Part shown: positions 43,757 to 52,118 of the stretch, in pieces | Position numbering within the stretch: position 1 is the stretch's first letter | Layout: each line of letters begins with the position of its first letter | Assembly: GCA_031415055.1 (NCBI GenBank) | Contig: JANOQZ010000031.1 | Coordinates: 3,077-67,076 of the forward strand | Origin: JANMOK01 sp031415055 | GTDB taxonomy: Bacteria; Pseudomonadota; Alphaproteobacteria; Rhodobacterales; Rhodobacteraceae | DNA: 64,000 nt | Direction: 5' to 3' | Program-made: the position numbers and the translations under genes | The notes under the pieces: model-generated | The model's database searches: none | What the model was told of the DNA's origin: nothing | What the model saw: only the letters and a program-made list of their open reading frames with translations

Positions 43757-46135
43757 TCATGTCGACAGAATCGTCGCTTGCGCTGCTGCCAACCGGGCAA
43801 TCGGCACACGGAAAGGCGAACACGACACATAATCAAACCCGGCGAGTTTGCAAAACCGCACGCTGGCCGGGTCGCCACCGTGTTCGCCGCACAGACCCAG
43901 AACTAGGTCAGGGTTCGCCGCCCGCCCGCGCTGCGCCGCCATCAACAGCAGCTCGCCCACACCTTCCAAATCCAGCGTATGGAACGGGTCTTCCGGAAAC
44001 ACGCCTTGATGCACATAGTCGCGCATGAACCGCCCGGCGTCGTCGCGGCTCAATCCATAGGTCATCTGCGTCAAATCATTGGTACCAAAACTTAGGAACG
44101 CCGCCGACTTCGCCAAATCACCCGAGCGCAAAGCAGCACGCGGCGTTTCCACCATCACGCCCAGCCGATAGTTGAATGCGCTGCCGGTTTCCGCCCGTAC
44201 CAAAGCCGCCACCGCGTCAATCCGCGCCTTCACCAATTCGACTTCCCGATTGGCCGAAACCAGCGGTATCATCACCTCCGGCTCAACCGGCGCCGTCGCC
44301 CGCTTGTTCACAGCCACCGTCGCCTCAAATATCGCCCGCGCCTGCATCTCATAGATTTCCGGCATCACCACGCCCAGCCGTACCCCGCGCATCCCGAGCA
44401 TCGGGTTCACTTCAGCCAATTCGCCCGCCCGCGCCGTCAACAAAGCCACCGGCAAGTCCATTGCCTTGGCCAAATCCTGAATATCGACAGCATCCGAAGG
44501 GAGGAACTCGTGCAACGGCGGGTCCAATAGCCGTATCGTCACCGGCAACCCGTGCATGATGTCGAACAATTCCTCGAAATCGGCCCGCTGAATCGGCAAC
44601 AACCGCTCCAACGCCGCCCGCCGATCTGCCGTTGAATCCGCCAAAATCATCTCGCGCATCACATTGATGCGGTTTTCCTCGAAAAACATGTGTTCCGTTC
44701 GGCACAGGCCAATTCCCTCGGCCCTGAATCCCCGCGCCACCCGCGCATCTTGCGGCGTATCGGCATTGGCCCTGACCCCCAGTTCGCGCCGCGCATCGGC
44801 CCATTCCATCAACGTGGCAAACGACCCACCCAAAGCCGCGGGCACCATCGCCACCGCGCCAGCCAAGCCCTGCCCTGTGGTTCCATCGATGGTGACAACA
44901 TCCCCCTCCCGAAACATGCGCCTGTCCAAAGCCGTCAGCGTCTTGCGCTTGCTGTTCAACTTCAAGTCGCTGGCACCCACCACGCAGGGCAGGCCCAACC
45001 CGCGTGCAATCACCGCCGCATGGCTGGTCATGCCGCCGCGCACCGTCAACACTGCCCGCGCCGCCTGCATACCACGAATGTCTTCCGGGCTGGTTTCGCC
45101 GCGCACCAAAATGCATTCCAAACCTTGCAGCGCCATCGCCTGCGCTGCCTCGGCGCTAAACACAATTGCCCCGGTCGCTGCCCCCGGACTGGCCGCCATC
45201 CCCGAACAAAACACATCGCGCACCGCTCCAGGCGAAATCTGCGGGTGCAAATGCTCAATCAAATTGCGCGGATCGACGCGCAACAACGCCTCGTCCCGCG
45301 AAATCGCCCCCGATTTGGCCAGATCAACCGCAATTGTCACCGAGGCCCGCGCATTGCGCTTAGCCTTTTCGGCGTCCAGAATACGCACGACGCCTTTTTC
45401 CGCTGCAAATTCAATGTCATAGACATCGCCCAAGCCGTGGGTAATCGCCGCACCTATCCCCGGCAATTGCCCGCGAATATCGCTTCCCGCATCGCATACT
45501 AGCCGTGCCTCGCCGCTAACAGCATCAACAAACCGCGCCGTCGCCACCTCACCTTGCGCCATATTCTGCACAATCAGCGCCAGCCCCGCATCACTTGGAG
45601 CACCCTTGGCCTCACGCAAAATCCGCGCCGAGCGGGAACGCCAATCGCGCAACATCGCCTTGATCGCCGCCTGCAATTGCACCCCGGCGTCTTGCGGAAA
45701 CTCCGCCCCGGTTTCCTCCAGATAAGCGGCCTTGCAGGCTTCAACCGAAGCCAGTCCCTCAAATGCCTCCGCATCAACTCGGTCCACCGTCACCGCGTAA
45801 TGTTGGATGAACCGGCAATAGGTTTCGGGCGCGACCGCAACCGCATCCCCCATACCAATGTTCAGAATCGCGCTTGGCCCGCCCCAAGCCGCCGCTTGCG
45901 GGCTTGATCGCAAGGCCACCAACTGACCCGGCACCACCAAATCACCCACGTTATATTGCACATCCGCCGCCACCAGCCGCGCCACCACATCGACCGGCAG
46001 CAAGCGCCCGTCGGGCACGTCCAAACCAAGCGAATGCAAAGCCGCCAACCGCGCCGCCCGCTCGCCATAGCGATCAGCGTGGATGGCCGCGCCATCCCAA
46101 AGCCGTGCGAGATTTGGACCCTGATCCAAAACCAT
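43757..46135 (-). CDS. ppdK: Pyruvate, phosphate dikinase
   Basis: About 792 residues from ATG 46135; the frame stays open to 46222, so a TTG/GTG start nearby is possible. The phosphohistidine domain reads RGGMTSHAAVIARGLGLPCVV. The PEP/pyruvate barrel contains GIGLCRTEHMFFEENRI, MIPLVSANREVELVKARI, FLSFGTNDLTQMTYGLSRDD and LGLCGEHGGDP. It interconverts pyruvate+ATP+Pi and PEP. The N-terminal ATP-grasp part is short and divergent: the usual glycine-rich GGKGANLAEM opening is missing, and SAILNIGMGDA replaces the conserved loop. ATP use may be altered. Confidence 0.85.
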   Translation of the reverse strand: MVLDQGPNLARLWDGAAIHADRYGERAARLAALHSLGLDVPDGRLLPVDVVARLVAADVQYNVGDLVVPGQLVALRSSPQAAAWGGPSAILNIGMGDAVAVAPETYCRFIQHYAVTVDRVDAEAFEGLASVEACKAAYLEETGAEFPQDAGVQLQAAIKAMLRDWRSRSARILREAKGAPSDAGLALIVQNMAQGEVATARFVDAVSGEARLVCDAGSDIRGQLPGIGAAITHGLGDVYDIEFAAEKGVVRILDAEKAKRNARASVTIAVDLAKSGAISRDEALLRVDPRNLIEHLHPQISPGAVRDVFCSGMAASPGAATGAIVFSAEAAQAMALQGLECILVRGETSPEDIRGMQAARAVLTVRGGMTSHAAVIARGLGLPCVVGASDLKLNSKRKTLTALDRRMFREGDVVTIDGTTGQGLAGAVAMVPAALGGSFATLMEWADARRELGVRANADTPQDARVARGFRAEGIGLCRTEHMFFEENRINVMREMILADSTADRRAALERLLPIQRADFEELFDIMHGLPVTIRLLDPPLHEFLPSDAVDIQDLAKAMDLPVALLTARAGELAEVNPMLGMRGVRLGVVMPEIYEMQARAIFEATVAVNKRATAPVEPEVMIPLVSANREVELVKARIDAVAALVRAETGSAFNYRLGVMVETPRAALRSGDLAKSAAFLSFGTNDLTQMTYGLSRDDAGRFMRDYVHQGVFPEDPFHTLDLEGVGELLLMAAQRGRAANPDLVLGLCGEHGGDPASVRFCKLAGFDYVSCSPFRVPIARLAAAQATILST

Positions 46136-46208
46136 CCCCTGCAATTGCGTTGCAATGCAGCATAACAAGGTTGGTTTGTGTTGCAACTGCGTTGTTGGAG
46201 CGAATCTT

Positions 46209-46274
46209 CCTTCTCCATTCATGGAGAAGGTGGCGCGAATGCGCCGGATGAGGGGGTTCGGCCGGTCGAACCCC
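46209..46274. repeat. Three adjacent hairpins between glyS and ppdK (REP-like)
   Basis: CCTTCTCC-ATTCAT-GGAGAAGG (46209-46230), GGCGC-GAAT-GCGCC (46232-46245) and GGGGTTCG-GCCGGT-CGAACCCC (46253-46274) follow one another, the last touching the glyS stop. The GGAGAAGGTGGCGCGAATGC then GCCGGATGAGGG text resembles palindromic intergenic repeats widespread in Alphaproteobacteria (from memory). Confidence 0.75.
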
Positions 46275-48565
46275 TACCCCTCAACCACCGAAAATTCCGC
46301 CACCTGGCCCATGACCCGCCGGATCCGATGCAACAAACACAACCGATTCCGCCGCACCATCGAGTTCTCGGCGTTCACCATCACCCCGTCAAAAAACCCG
46401 TCAATCGGCCCGCGCAAAGCCGCCATCGCGCTCATCGCCGCACCAAAATCCTCGGCCTTGAGAGCAGGCCCAATCAACCCTTCTGCCACATCCAACGCCG
46501 CAAACAACGCCTTCTCAGCCCCGTCCTCGGCTAGCCGCACATCGGGATCGAGCGAATATTCCACCCCGTCCTTCTTCTCCTCGGCCGCCAAGATATTATT
46601 CGCCCGCTTATAGCCCTGCACCAAATTGGCCCCATCGGCCCCGTCCAACACCCCCTGCAACGCCGTCACCCGCGCCACCAGCAAAGTCAGATCATCCGCC
46701 TTCGGCATCGCCAAACAAGCGTCGATCACATCGTGACGAATCCCCCGGTCGCGGAGGTAAACTTTGAGGCGGTCGTGGAGGAAGGCGAGGAGGTTGGAGG
46801 GCAGCGCATTGCGAACACTTTCATAGAGCGTCACGGCCAGTTCCAAACGTGCAACGTGATTCCGAGAATCTTCTAGATCGCGATCCAGCCTGTTTGCATA
46901 CTCTTCGGCCACAACCTGAAAGGCAGGTTCATTTATTCGGACTATGAGAGTTTCGAATTTTCCTAATTTTGCTTCGGCTTCGCGAAGAGTTTTGACATGA
47001 TCTGCAAGTTCGACCCGAAGCGTTTCAATCGGATAAACCAACGCCAACGCATTGGAAATGTTCTGCAAAGTACTAACCCGCACCCCGTTCTCCAGCACCA
47101 ACCTTATCAACCCCAATGCCGCCCGCCTTAACGCGTACGGATCCTTCGACCCGGTCGGTTTCTCATCAATCGCCCAGAACCCGGTCAGGGTGTCGATCTT
47201 GTCGGTCAAGGCCACCGCCACCGACACCGGTGCGGACGGAACCTTATCCCCCGGCCCCAGCGGCGAATAATGCTCCTCACAAGCCGCCACCACCGCCAGA
47301 TCTAAACCCGCAGCCGCCGCATAGTACCGCCCCATCAACCCCTGCAGTTCCGGAAACTCGCCGACCATTGCCGAACACAAATCCGCCTTGGCCACCTTCG
47401 CCGCCTGCTCGGCCAAATCCGGAACAGCCCCAACCAGCGGCGCAATCTCGCGCGCCAAAGCCGCAATCCGTGCCACCCGGTCCGCCTGAGATCCCAGCTT
47501 GTTGTGGAACGTCACCTGCGCCAAAGGCGCAGCCATCCCCTCCAAACCAACCGACTTCACCGTCCTTAAATCATTCTCCCAGAAAAACTTCGCATCGCTC
47601 AGCCGCGCCGCCAGAACCTTGCCGTTCCCCGCCAAAATCGTCGCGCCGTTGTCCGCAGTCTCCCGATTGGCCACCGTGACATATTTCTCGATCCGCCCCG
47701 TCTTGGGATTGCGGACACTGAAAAACTTCTGATGCTCGCGCATCGAGGTCTGCAACACCTCCGGCGGCAGCCCCAGAAACGTCTCACCAATCCCCCCCAT
47801 CAAGACCACCGGCCATTCGACCAGCCCCGCCACTTCGGCTAACAACCCTTTGTCCTCAACAACCTCCAACCCCTGCGCAAACGCCATATTCGTTGCATCC
47901 GCCCAGATATGTTCGGCCCGCGCCGCCGCATCCAGCACCACAAACGCCTTGCGCAGCTTGGCCGAATAATCCTCAAACCCCGATACCGAAATCTTCCCCG
48001 GAGCCATGAACCGATGCCCCGAAGTCACAGCCCCCGCCACAATCCCATCCACCTCGAACGGCACAACTTCAACGCCAGCCTCGTCGCTCAACACACACAA
48101 AATCGACTGCAACGGCCGCACCCAACGCAAAGCCCCCGACCCCCAGCGCATCGACTTCGGCCACGGAAACCCCCGGATCACCGCCGGAACCACCTCCGCC
48201 ACAATGTCAGAAGCCTTCCGCCCCGGTCGTTCAACGACCCCGAACCAGACCGCCCCCTTCTTATCCTCCCGCGCCACCAACTGCTCACGCGTCAGCCCGC
48301 TCGACCGCAAAAACCCCTCAAGCGCCGCCTCCGGCGCCTCCACCCGCGGCCCCTTGCGCTCCTCACTCACGGCCCGCGATTCCCCCGTCAATCCCACAAC
48401 CGCCAAACACAACCGCCTCGGCGTCGCGAACGCCGCCGCAGACTCATAGGTCAACCCCGCCTCGACCAACCCATCCGTCACCAGACGTTTCAAATCAGCA
48501 CACGCCTGCACCTGCATCCGCGCCGGGATTTCCTCACTGAACAATTCCAACAGCAGATCAGCCAT
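46274..48565 (-). CDS. glyS: Glycyl-tRNA synthetase beta subunit
   Basis: A 763-residue protein starting ADLLLELFSEEIPARMQVQA at ATG 48565, inside TGATG with the preceding stop. FATPRRLCLAVVGL, FPKSMRWGSG-type (FPWPKSMRWGS), MREHQKFFSVRN and DKIDTLTGFWAIDEKPTGSKDPYALRRAALG are diagnostic. It works with GlyQ as an alpha2beta2 enzyme charging tRNA-Gly. It is the last gene of the glyQ operon, and three hairpins follow directly after its stop. Confidence 0.96.
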   Translation of the reverse strand: MADLLLELFSEEIPARMQVQACADLKRLVTDGLVEAGLTYESAAAFATPRRLCLAVVGLTGESRAVSEERKGPRVEAPEAALEGFLRSSGLTREQLVAREDKKGAVWFGVVERPGRKASDIVAEVVPAVIRGFPWPKSMRWGSGALRWVRPLQSILCVLSDEAGVEVVPFEVDGIVAGAVTSGHRFMAPGKISVSGFEDYSAKLRKAFVVLDAAARAEHIWADATNMAFAQGLEVVEDKGLLAEVAGLVEWPVVLMGGIGETFLGLPPEVLQTSMREHQKFFSVRNPKTGRIEKYVTVANRETADNGATILAGNGKVLAARLSDAKFFWENDLRTVKSVGLEGMAAPLAQVTFHNKLGSQADRVARIAALAREIAPLVGAVPDLAEQAAKVAKADLCSAMVGEFPELQGLMGRYYAAAAGLDLAVVAACEEHYSPLGPGDKVPSAPVSVAVALTDKIDTLTGFWAIDEKPTGSKDPYALRRAALGLIRLVLENGVRVSTLQNISNALALVYPIETLRVELADHVKTLREAEAKLGKFETLIVRINEPAFQVVAEEYANRLDRDLEDSRNHVARLELAVTLYESVRNALPSNLLAFLHDRLKVYLRDRGIRHDVIDACLAMPKADDLTLLVARVTALQGVLDGADGANLVQGYKRANNILAAEEKKDGVEYSLDPDVRLAEDGAEKALFAALDVAEGLIGPALKAEDFGAAMSAMAALRGPIDGFFDGVMVNAENSMVRRNRLCLLHRIRRVMGQVAEFSVVEG

Positions 48566-49008
48566 CAATTCCCCACAAACTTCCCATTGAGCTGCCGCCA
48601 TTCAAACCCGCGCCCGTCGGGATAAATGGCGACAACCCGGTCGATCCCGTCTTTCTCGTTCTCGACCGCCAGAAACGCCTTGGCGCGACCCGCTTCTAAA
48701 TCCAAAGTCAGGCTTTCATAGTCAAAACACGCAAACCAATTCGGCGCCTTCAGCGGCGTCGGCTTTCGCATCACGTCCAAGGCCGTAAACGCCCCCGGAT
48801 CGGCAATGAAACACCCTCGCCGCTTCAACCCCGAAGTCTCGCTGTCGATGCCGCTATAATCGGTCACCGCAATCTCCCGATCCTGCACCCGCAGCGTCGG
48901 CAGGCCGGTCACTTCGGTGTAATAGGCATAGACTTGAAAATACCACAGCGCCGCGCCAAAGATCAGCGCGAAGGTCAGCATGGTGATCATCAGGACACGC
49001 CCGTTCAC
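48565..49008 (-). CDS. Small single-pass membrane protein between glyQ and glyS (DUF6446-like)
   Basis: A 147-residue protein. GTG 49008 overlaps the glyQ stop (GTGA), so it is translationally coupled. NGRVLMITMLTFALIFGAAL WYF forms an N-terminal transmembrane anchor. The remainder is a periplasmic domain with Cys residues (RRGCFIADPGAF, NWFACFDYESLTLD). Position and pattern match the protein of unknown function usually found between glyQ and glyS in Rhodobacterales. Its stop overlaps the glyS ATG. Confidence 0.82.
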   Translation of the reverse strand: MNGRVLMITMLTFALIFGAALWYFQVYAYYTEVTGLPTLRVQDREIAVTDYSGIDSETSGLKRRGCFIADPGAFTALDVMRKPTPLKAPNWFACFDYESLTLDLEAGRAKAFLAVENEKDGIDRVVAIYPDGRGFEWRQLNGKFVGN

Positions 49009-49931
49009 GCCCCACCCGCTTCCGTTGTCACAAACGCATCCGCACATGCCTTGGCCAGCGCCCGCACCCGCCCGATATAGGCCTGCCGTTCGGTCACCGA
49101 AATCACCCCCCTTGCGTCCAGCAAATTGAACAAATGCGAGGCCTTGATGCATTGGTCATAGGCCGGATGCGCCATCACAATCTTGCGCCCTGCCTTATCC
49201 TCCAACTCCGCCGCCAAAATCCGCCCGCATTCCGCCTCGGCATCCTCAAAATGCCGCAACAAGACCCCAGTATCGGCCACGTCAAAATTCCAGCGCGAAT
49301 ATTCCTGTTCGGTCTGGCGGAAAATATCGCCGTATTTCAACGCAATCGGCGATTGCGGGTCGTTGAACGGCATATCCATCACATGGTCCACCCCCAATAC
49401 ATACATCGCCAACCGCTCCAGCCCATAGGTCAATTCCCCGGAAACCGGCTTGCAATCATGCCCACCGACCTGCTGGAAATAGGTGAACTGCGAAACTTCC
49501 ATCCCGTCGCACCAAACTTCCCAGCCCAGCCCCCAGGCCCCCAAAGTCGGGCTTTCCCAGTCATCCTCGACAAAACGGATGTCGTGCAAATCCATATCCA
49601 CGCCAATCGCCACAAGCGACCCCAGATACAAATCCTGCAAATCCGGCGGGCTTGGCTTTATCAGCACCTGATACTGGTAATAATGCTGCAACCTATTCGG
49701 GTTCTCGCCATAACGCCCATCTGTCGGCCGCCGCGATGGCTGCACATAAGCTGCCGCCCAAGGCGTGCTGCCCAAAGCCCGCAACGTCGTCGCCGGATGA
49801 AACGTTCCCGCCCCAACTTCCATGTCATAAGGTTGCAAAATGGCACAGCCCTTGGCCGCCCAATAATTCTGCAACCGCAAGATAATCTCCTGAAACGACC
49901 GTGGCGGTTTCGGCTTTTCGCTCATCATCAA
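49005..49931 (-). CDS. glyQ: Glycyl-tRNA synthetase alpha subunit
   Basis: A 308-residue class II synthetase subunit. SFQEIILRLQNYWAAKGCAI, QPYDMEVGAGTFHPATTLRA, YVQPSRRPTDGRYGENPNRL (motif 2) and ELTYGLERLAMYV are near-consensus. It carries the catalytic site for glycine activation. First gene of the glyQ - membrane protein - glyS operon. Confidence 0.97.
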   Translation of the reverse strand: MMMSEKPKPPRSFQEIILRLQNYWAAKGCAILQPYDMEVGAGTFHPATTLRALGSTPWAAAYVQPSRRPTDGRYGENPNRLQHYYQYQVLIKPSPPDLQDLYLGSLVAIGVDMDLHDIRFVEDDWESPTLGAWGLGWEVWCDGMEVSQFTYFQQVGGHDCKPVSGELTYGLERLAMYVLGVDHVMDMPFNDPQSPIALKYGDIFRQTEQEYSRWNFDVADTGVLLRHFEDAEAECGRILAAELEDKAGRKIVMAHPAYDQCIKASHLFNLLDARGVISVTERQAYIGRVRALAKACADAFVTTEAGGA

Positions 49932-49978
49932 ACCCTGTCAAACTTGGCACTTGTCCATAAGGGCCGCCTGGCACGGGG

Positions 49979-51163
49979 TCAATCCGGCGCCCCCGCCCTT
50001 AACCACGCTCCCAGCACCGCCCGTTCCTCCTGCGTCATGCCGCTTTCATTGCCCAGCGGCATCACATTACTCATCACCGCCTGCGCAATCATCTTGCTGG
50101 CATGCGCCCGGATTTGATCGAAGTTGTCATACACAATCCCCCCCGGTGCTTCCTCGATCCCCTGGCGCGTTGGCGTTGCCGAATGGCAGGTGGAACAATG
50201 CACCGCGACAATCGACAGAGCCTTGGCCGCGTCCACCTCAACCACCACCTGATCGGGCCGCCACGTCGAAAACCACATCATGCCAATCGCCGTCACAATC
50301 ACTACCGGCCATTGCCATTGCAATGCCGCCCCATGTACGCCGGATTCGTGCAGGTAGAACCAAGTCCGTACCACTGCCCCAATGACCAATATCGCCGCAA
50401 TCAAAATCCACGAATACGGGTGGCCAAAGGCCGAAGGATAATGGTTGGATACCATCATCAATATCACCGGCAATGTCAGGAAGTTATTATGCGTCGAACG
50501 GAGCTTGGCGATTTGCCCATATTTTGCGTGCGGCACCCGGCCCGCCTTCAAATCCTCGACCACAATCTTGGAATTTGGAATGATGACCAGAAACACATTC
50601 CCGGTCATCATCGTGGCAATCACGGCACCCACATGCAGCCATGCCGCACGGGCCGAGAACACCTCGCCAAACCCCCAAGCCAGCACCACCAGCCCGGCAA
50701 ACAACACGCCAAACATCGCCACCGGCCAGCTTTTCAGCGGTGATTTGCACAACACATCATAGGCAATCCACCCCAAAGCCAACGACCCAACCGAAGTCGC
50801 AATCGCTTGCCAGACCTTTAGGTCCAACACCTCGCGGTCAATCAACAGCCCCTTGGCACCCCAGTAATACGTCACCACCAGCATGAAAAACCCGGTCAGC
50901 CAAGTGAGGTAGCTTTCCCATTTGAACCATTGCAGATCGTCGGGCATCCCTTCGGGTGCCACTTCATATTTGACGATATGGTAGAACCCACCGCCATGCA
51001 CAGTCCAGTTTTCGCCCTTCACCCCCTTGGGCAGACCCTTGCGTTTCTTCAACGACCCATCCAGCCCCATGAAATAGAAACTCGAGCCGATCCAGCCAAT
51101 CGCGGCAATGATATGCGCCCAGCGCACAAACAGGCTGATCCATTCGTGGAATGTGGCTTCCAA
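49979..51163 (-). CDS. puuD: Membrane-bound urate hydroxylase with C-terminal cytochrome c domain
   Basis: A 394-residue protein. About eight transmembrane segments (for example ISLFVRWAHIIAAIGWIGSS and WLTGFFMLVVTYYWGAKG) precede a periplasmic class I cytochrome c module with haem motif CSTCH and a downstream axial Met (SNVMPLGN). PuuD converts urate to 5-hydroxyisourate and passes electrons to cytochrome c. It lies divergently from uraD with 56 bases between, so purine catabolism is co-located. Confidence 0.92.
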   Translation of the reverse strand: MEATFHEWISLFVRWAHIIAAIGWIGSSFYFMGLDGSLKKRKGLPKGVKGENWTVHGGGFYHIVKYEVAPEGMPDDLQWFKWESYLTWLTGFFMLVVTYYWGAKGLLIDREVLDLKVWQAIATSVGSLALGWIAYDVLCKSPLKSWPVAMFGVLFAGLVVLAWGFGEVFSARAAWLHVGAVIATMMTGNVFLVIIPNSKIVVEDLKAGRVPHAKYGQIAKLRSTHNNFLTLPVILMMVSNHYPSAFGHPYSWILIAAILVIGAVVRTWFYLHESGVHGAALQWQWPVVIVTAIGMMWFSTWRPDQVVVEVDAAKALSIVAVHCSTCHSATPTRQGIEEAPGGIVYDNFDQIRAHASKMIAQAVMSNVMPLGNESGMTQEERAVLGAWLRAGAPD

Positions 51164-51219
51164 ATCGCGCTCCTTTGGCAGAACACTAGCGGCCTAACTT
51201 ATTTGTCGAAAGCCCGAAG

Positions 51220-51675
51220 ATGACTAAAGACGAATTCGTCGCCCGCTATGGCGGCATTTACGAACACTCACCTTGGGTGGCTGAAAAGGCTTGGGGCAAG
51301 CGCGGAACCATTGCCTCCAAAATGTCGCGGATTGTCGATGAATCGGGCACCGAGTCGCAATTGACCTTATTGCGCGCCCACCCCGACCTTGGCGGGAAAC
51401 TGGCGATGACCGCCGCCAGCACCGCCGAGCAAACTTCCGCCGGTCTCGACCAATGCACGCCCGCTGAATACGCCGAATTCTTCGCCCTGAACGACGCCTA
51501 CAAAGCCAAATTCGGCTTCCCGTTCATCCTCGCCGTCAAAGGCAAACACCGCAGCGAAATCCTCGAAAACTTTCGTGCCCGCATCCGCAACGACAATAAA
51601 ACCGAATTCGCTACCGCCCTCGCTCAAGTCCACAGTATCGCCCGCCTGCGCCTAACTGCACCAGAATCGACCTAA
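51220..51675 (+). CDS. uraD: 2-oxo-4-hydroxy-4-carboxy-5-ureidoimidazoline (OHCU) decarboxylase
   Basis: A 151-residue all-helical protein. GGIYEHSPWVAEKAW, LLRAHPDLGGKLAM with the catalytic His, SAGLDQCTPAEYAEFFALND and KFGFPFILAVKGK are the UraD signature. It catalyses the last step giving S-allantoin from urate oxidation. It shares a short divergent promoter region with puuD. Confidence 0.93.
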   Translation: MTKDEFVARYGGIYEHSPWVAEKAWGKRGTIASKMSRIVDESGTESQLTLLRAHPDLGGKLAMTAASTAEQTSAGLDQCTPAEYAEFFALNDAYKAKFGFPFILAVKGKHRSEILENFRARIRNDNKTEFATALAQVHSIARLRLTAPEST

Positions 51676-51784
51676 CGAAATACCGACTCAAACGCCCCAA
51701 GCACCGATGGCATCCACGCTTGGTTAACCATCCTTCACTACGCTCACGCCACCGCAAACCTTGCGGTTAAAGGAGATGAGATAT

Positions 51785-51883
51785 GTGAAAGCTTCAAGGT
51801 ACTACTTGCTGGCAATCATCCTAATGGCGCTAAGCCTGATGGTGACATTGGCCCAGCTCTATCTGGACTTCAGTTCCGGATAA
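51785..51883 (+). CDS. 32-residue small membrane peptide
   Basis: GTG 51785 has AGGAG at 51771-51775, spacing nine. The peptide KASRYYLLAIILMALSLMVT then LAQLYLDFSSG has one hydrophobic helix flanked by a positive N-terminus, the usual small inner-membrane protein pattern. A strong hairpin follows 7 bases after the stop. Function unknown. Confidence 0.5.
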   Translation: MKASRYYLLAIILMALSLMVTLAQLYLDFSSG

Positions 51884-51890
51884 AAAGAAC

Positions 51891-51919
51891 GAGGCCCGCG
51901 GATAACCCCCGCGGGCCTC
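51891..51919 (+). terminator. Hairpin terminator after the small membrane peptide
   Basis: GAGGCCCGCGG, loop ATAACCC and CCGCGGGCCTC form a perfect 11-bp GC-rich stem. No clear T-tract follows, so it may be a weak or Rho-assisted terminator or an RNA-stabilising end. Confidence 0.65.
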
Positions 51920-51928
51920 ACTAAGACA

Positions 51929-51957
51929 AGATATGTGTCATCTTCAAGATATGTGCA
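51929..51957 (+). repeat. AGATATGTG short direct repeats
   Basis: AGATATGTGTCATCTTCAAG followed by ATATGTG resembles AGATATGTGAAAGCTTCAAG at 51779-51798, spanning the start of the small peptide. Three AGATATGTG units occur within 180 bases. Purpose unknown. Confidence 0.4.
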
Positions 51958-52065
51958 ACTTAACCTCAATCCCCTAACATTTCAACAACAAAGCCCGCCA
52001 CACTTACTCCCAAGGCAATACTTCCCAACTTGGTTAGCAGTCGCAAAACCTCACCCATAACCCTT

Positions 52066-52080
52066 CAGACCAAAGTCCAT
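52066..52080 (+). promoter_or_regulatory. Putative operator, weak copy, upstream of the sensor kinase
   Basis: CAGACCAAAGTCCAT matches the dyad CAGACCAAGGTCTGG found upstream of two acidic-protein genes at 11 of 15 positions. It lies 38 bases before the kinase start, with CGCTAA-like -10 candidates about 20 bases downstream. It fits autoregulation by the adjacent response regulator. Confidence 0.4.
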
Positions 52081-52118
52081 TTCCCCAAGCTCCAGCTTAC
52101 GCTAACCTTGTCCCCAAC

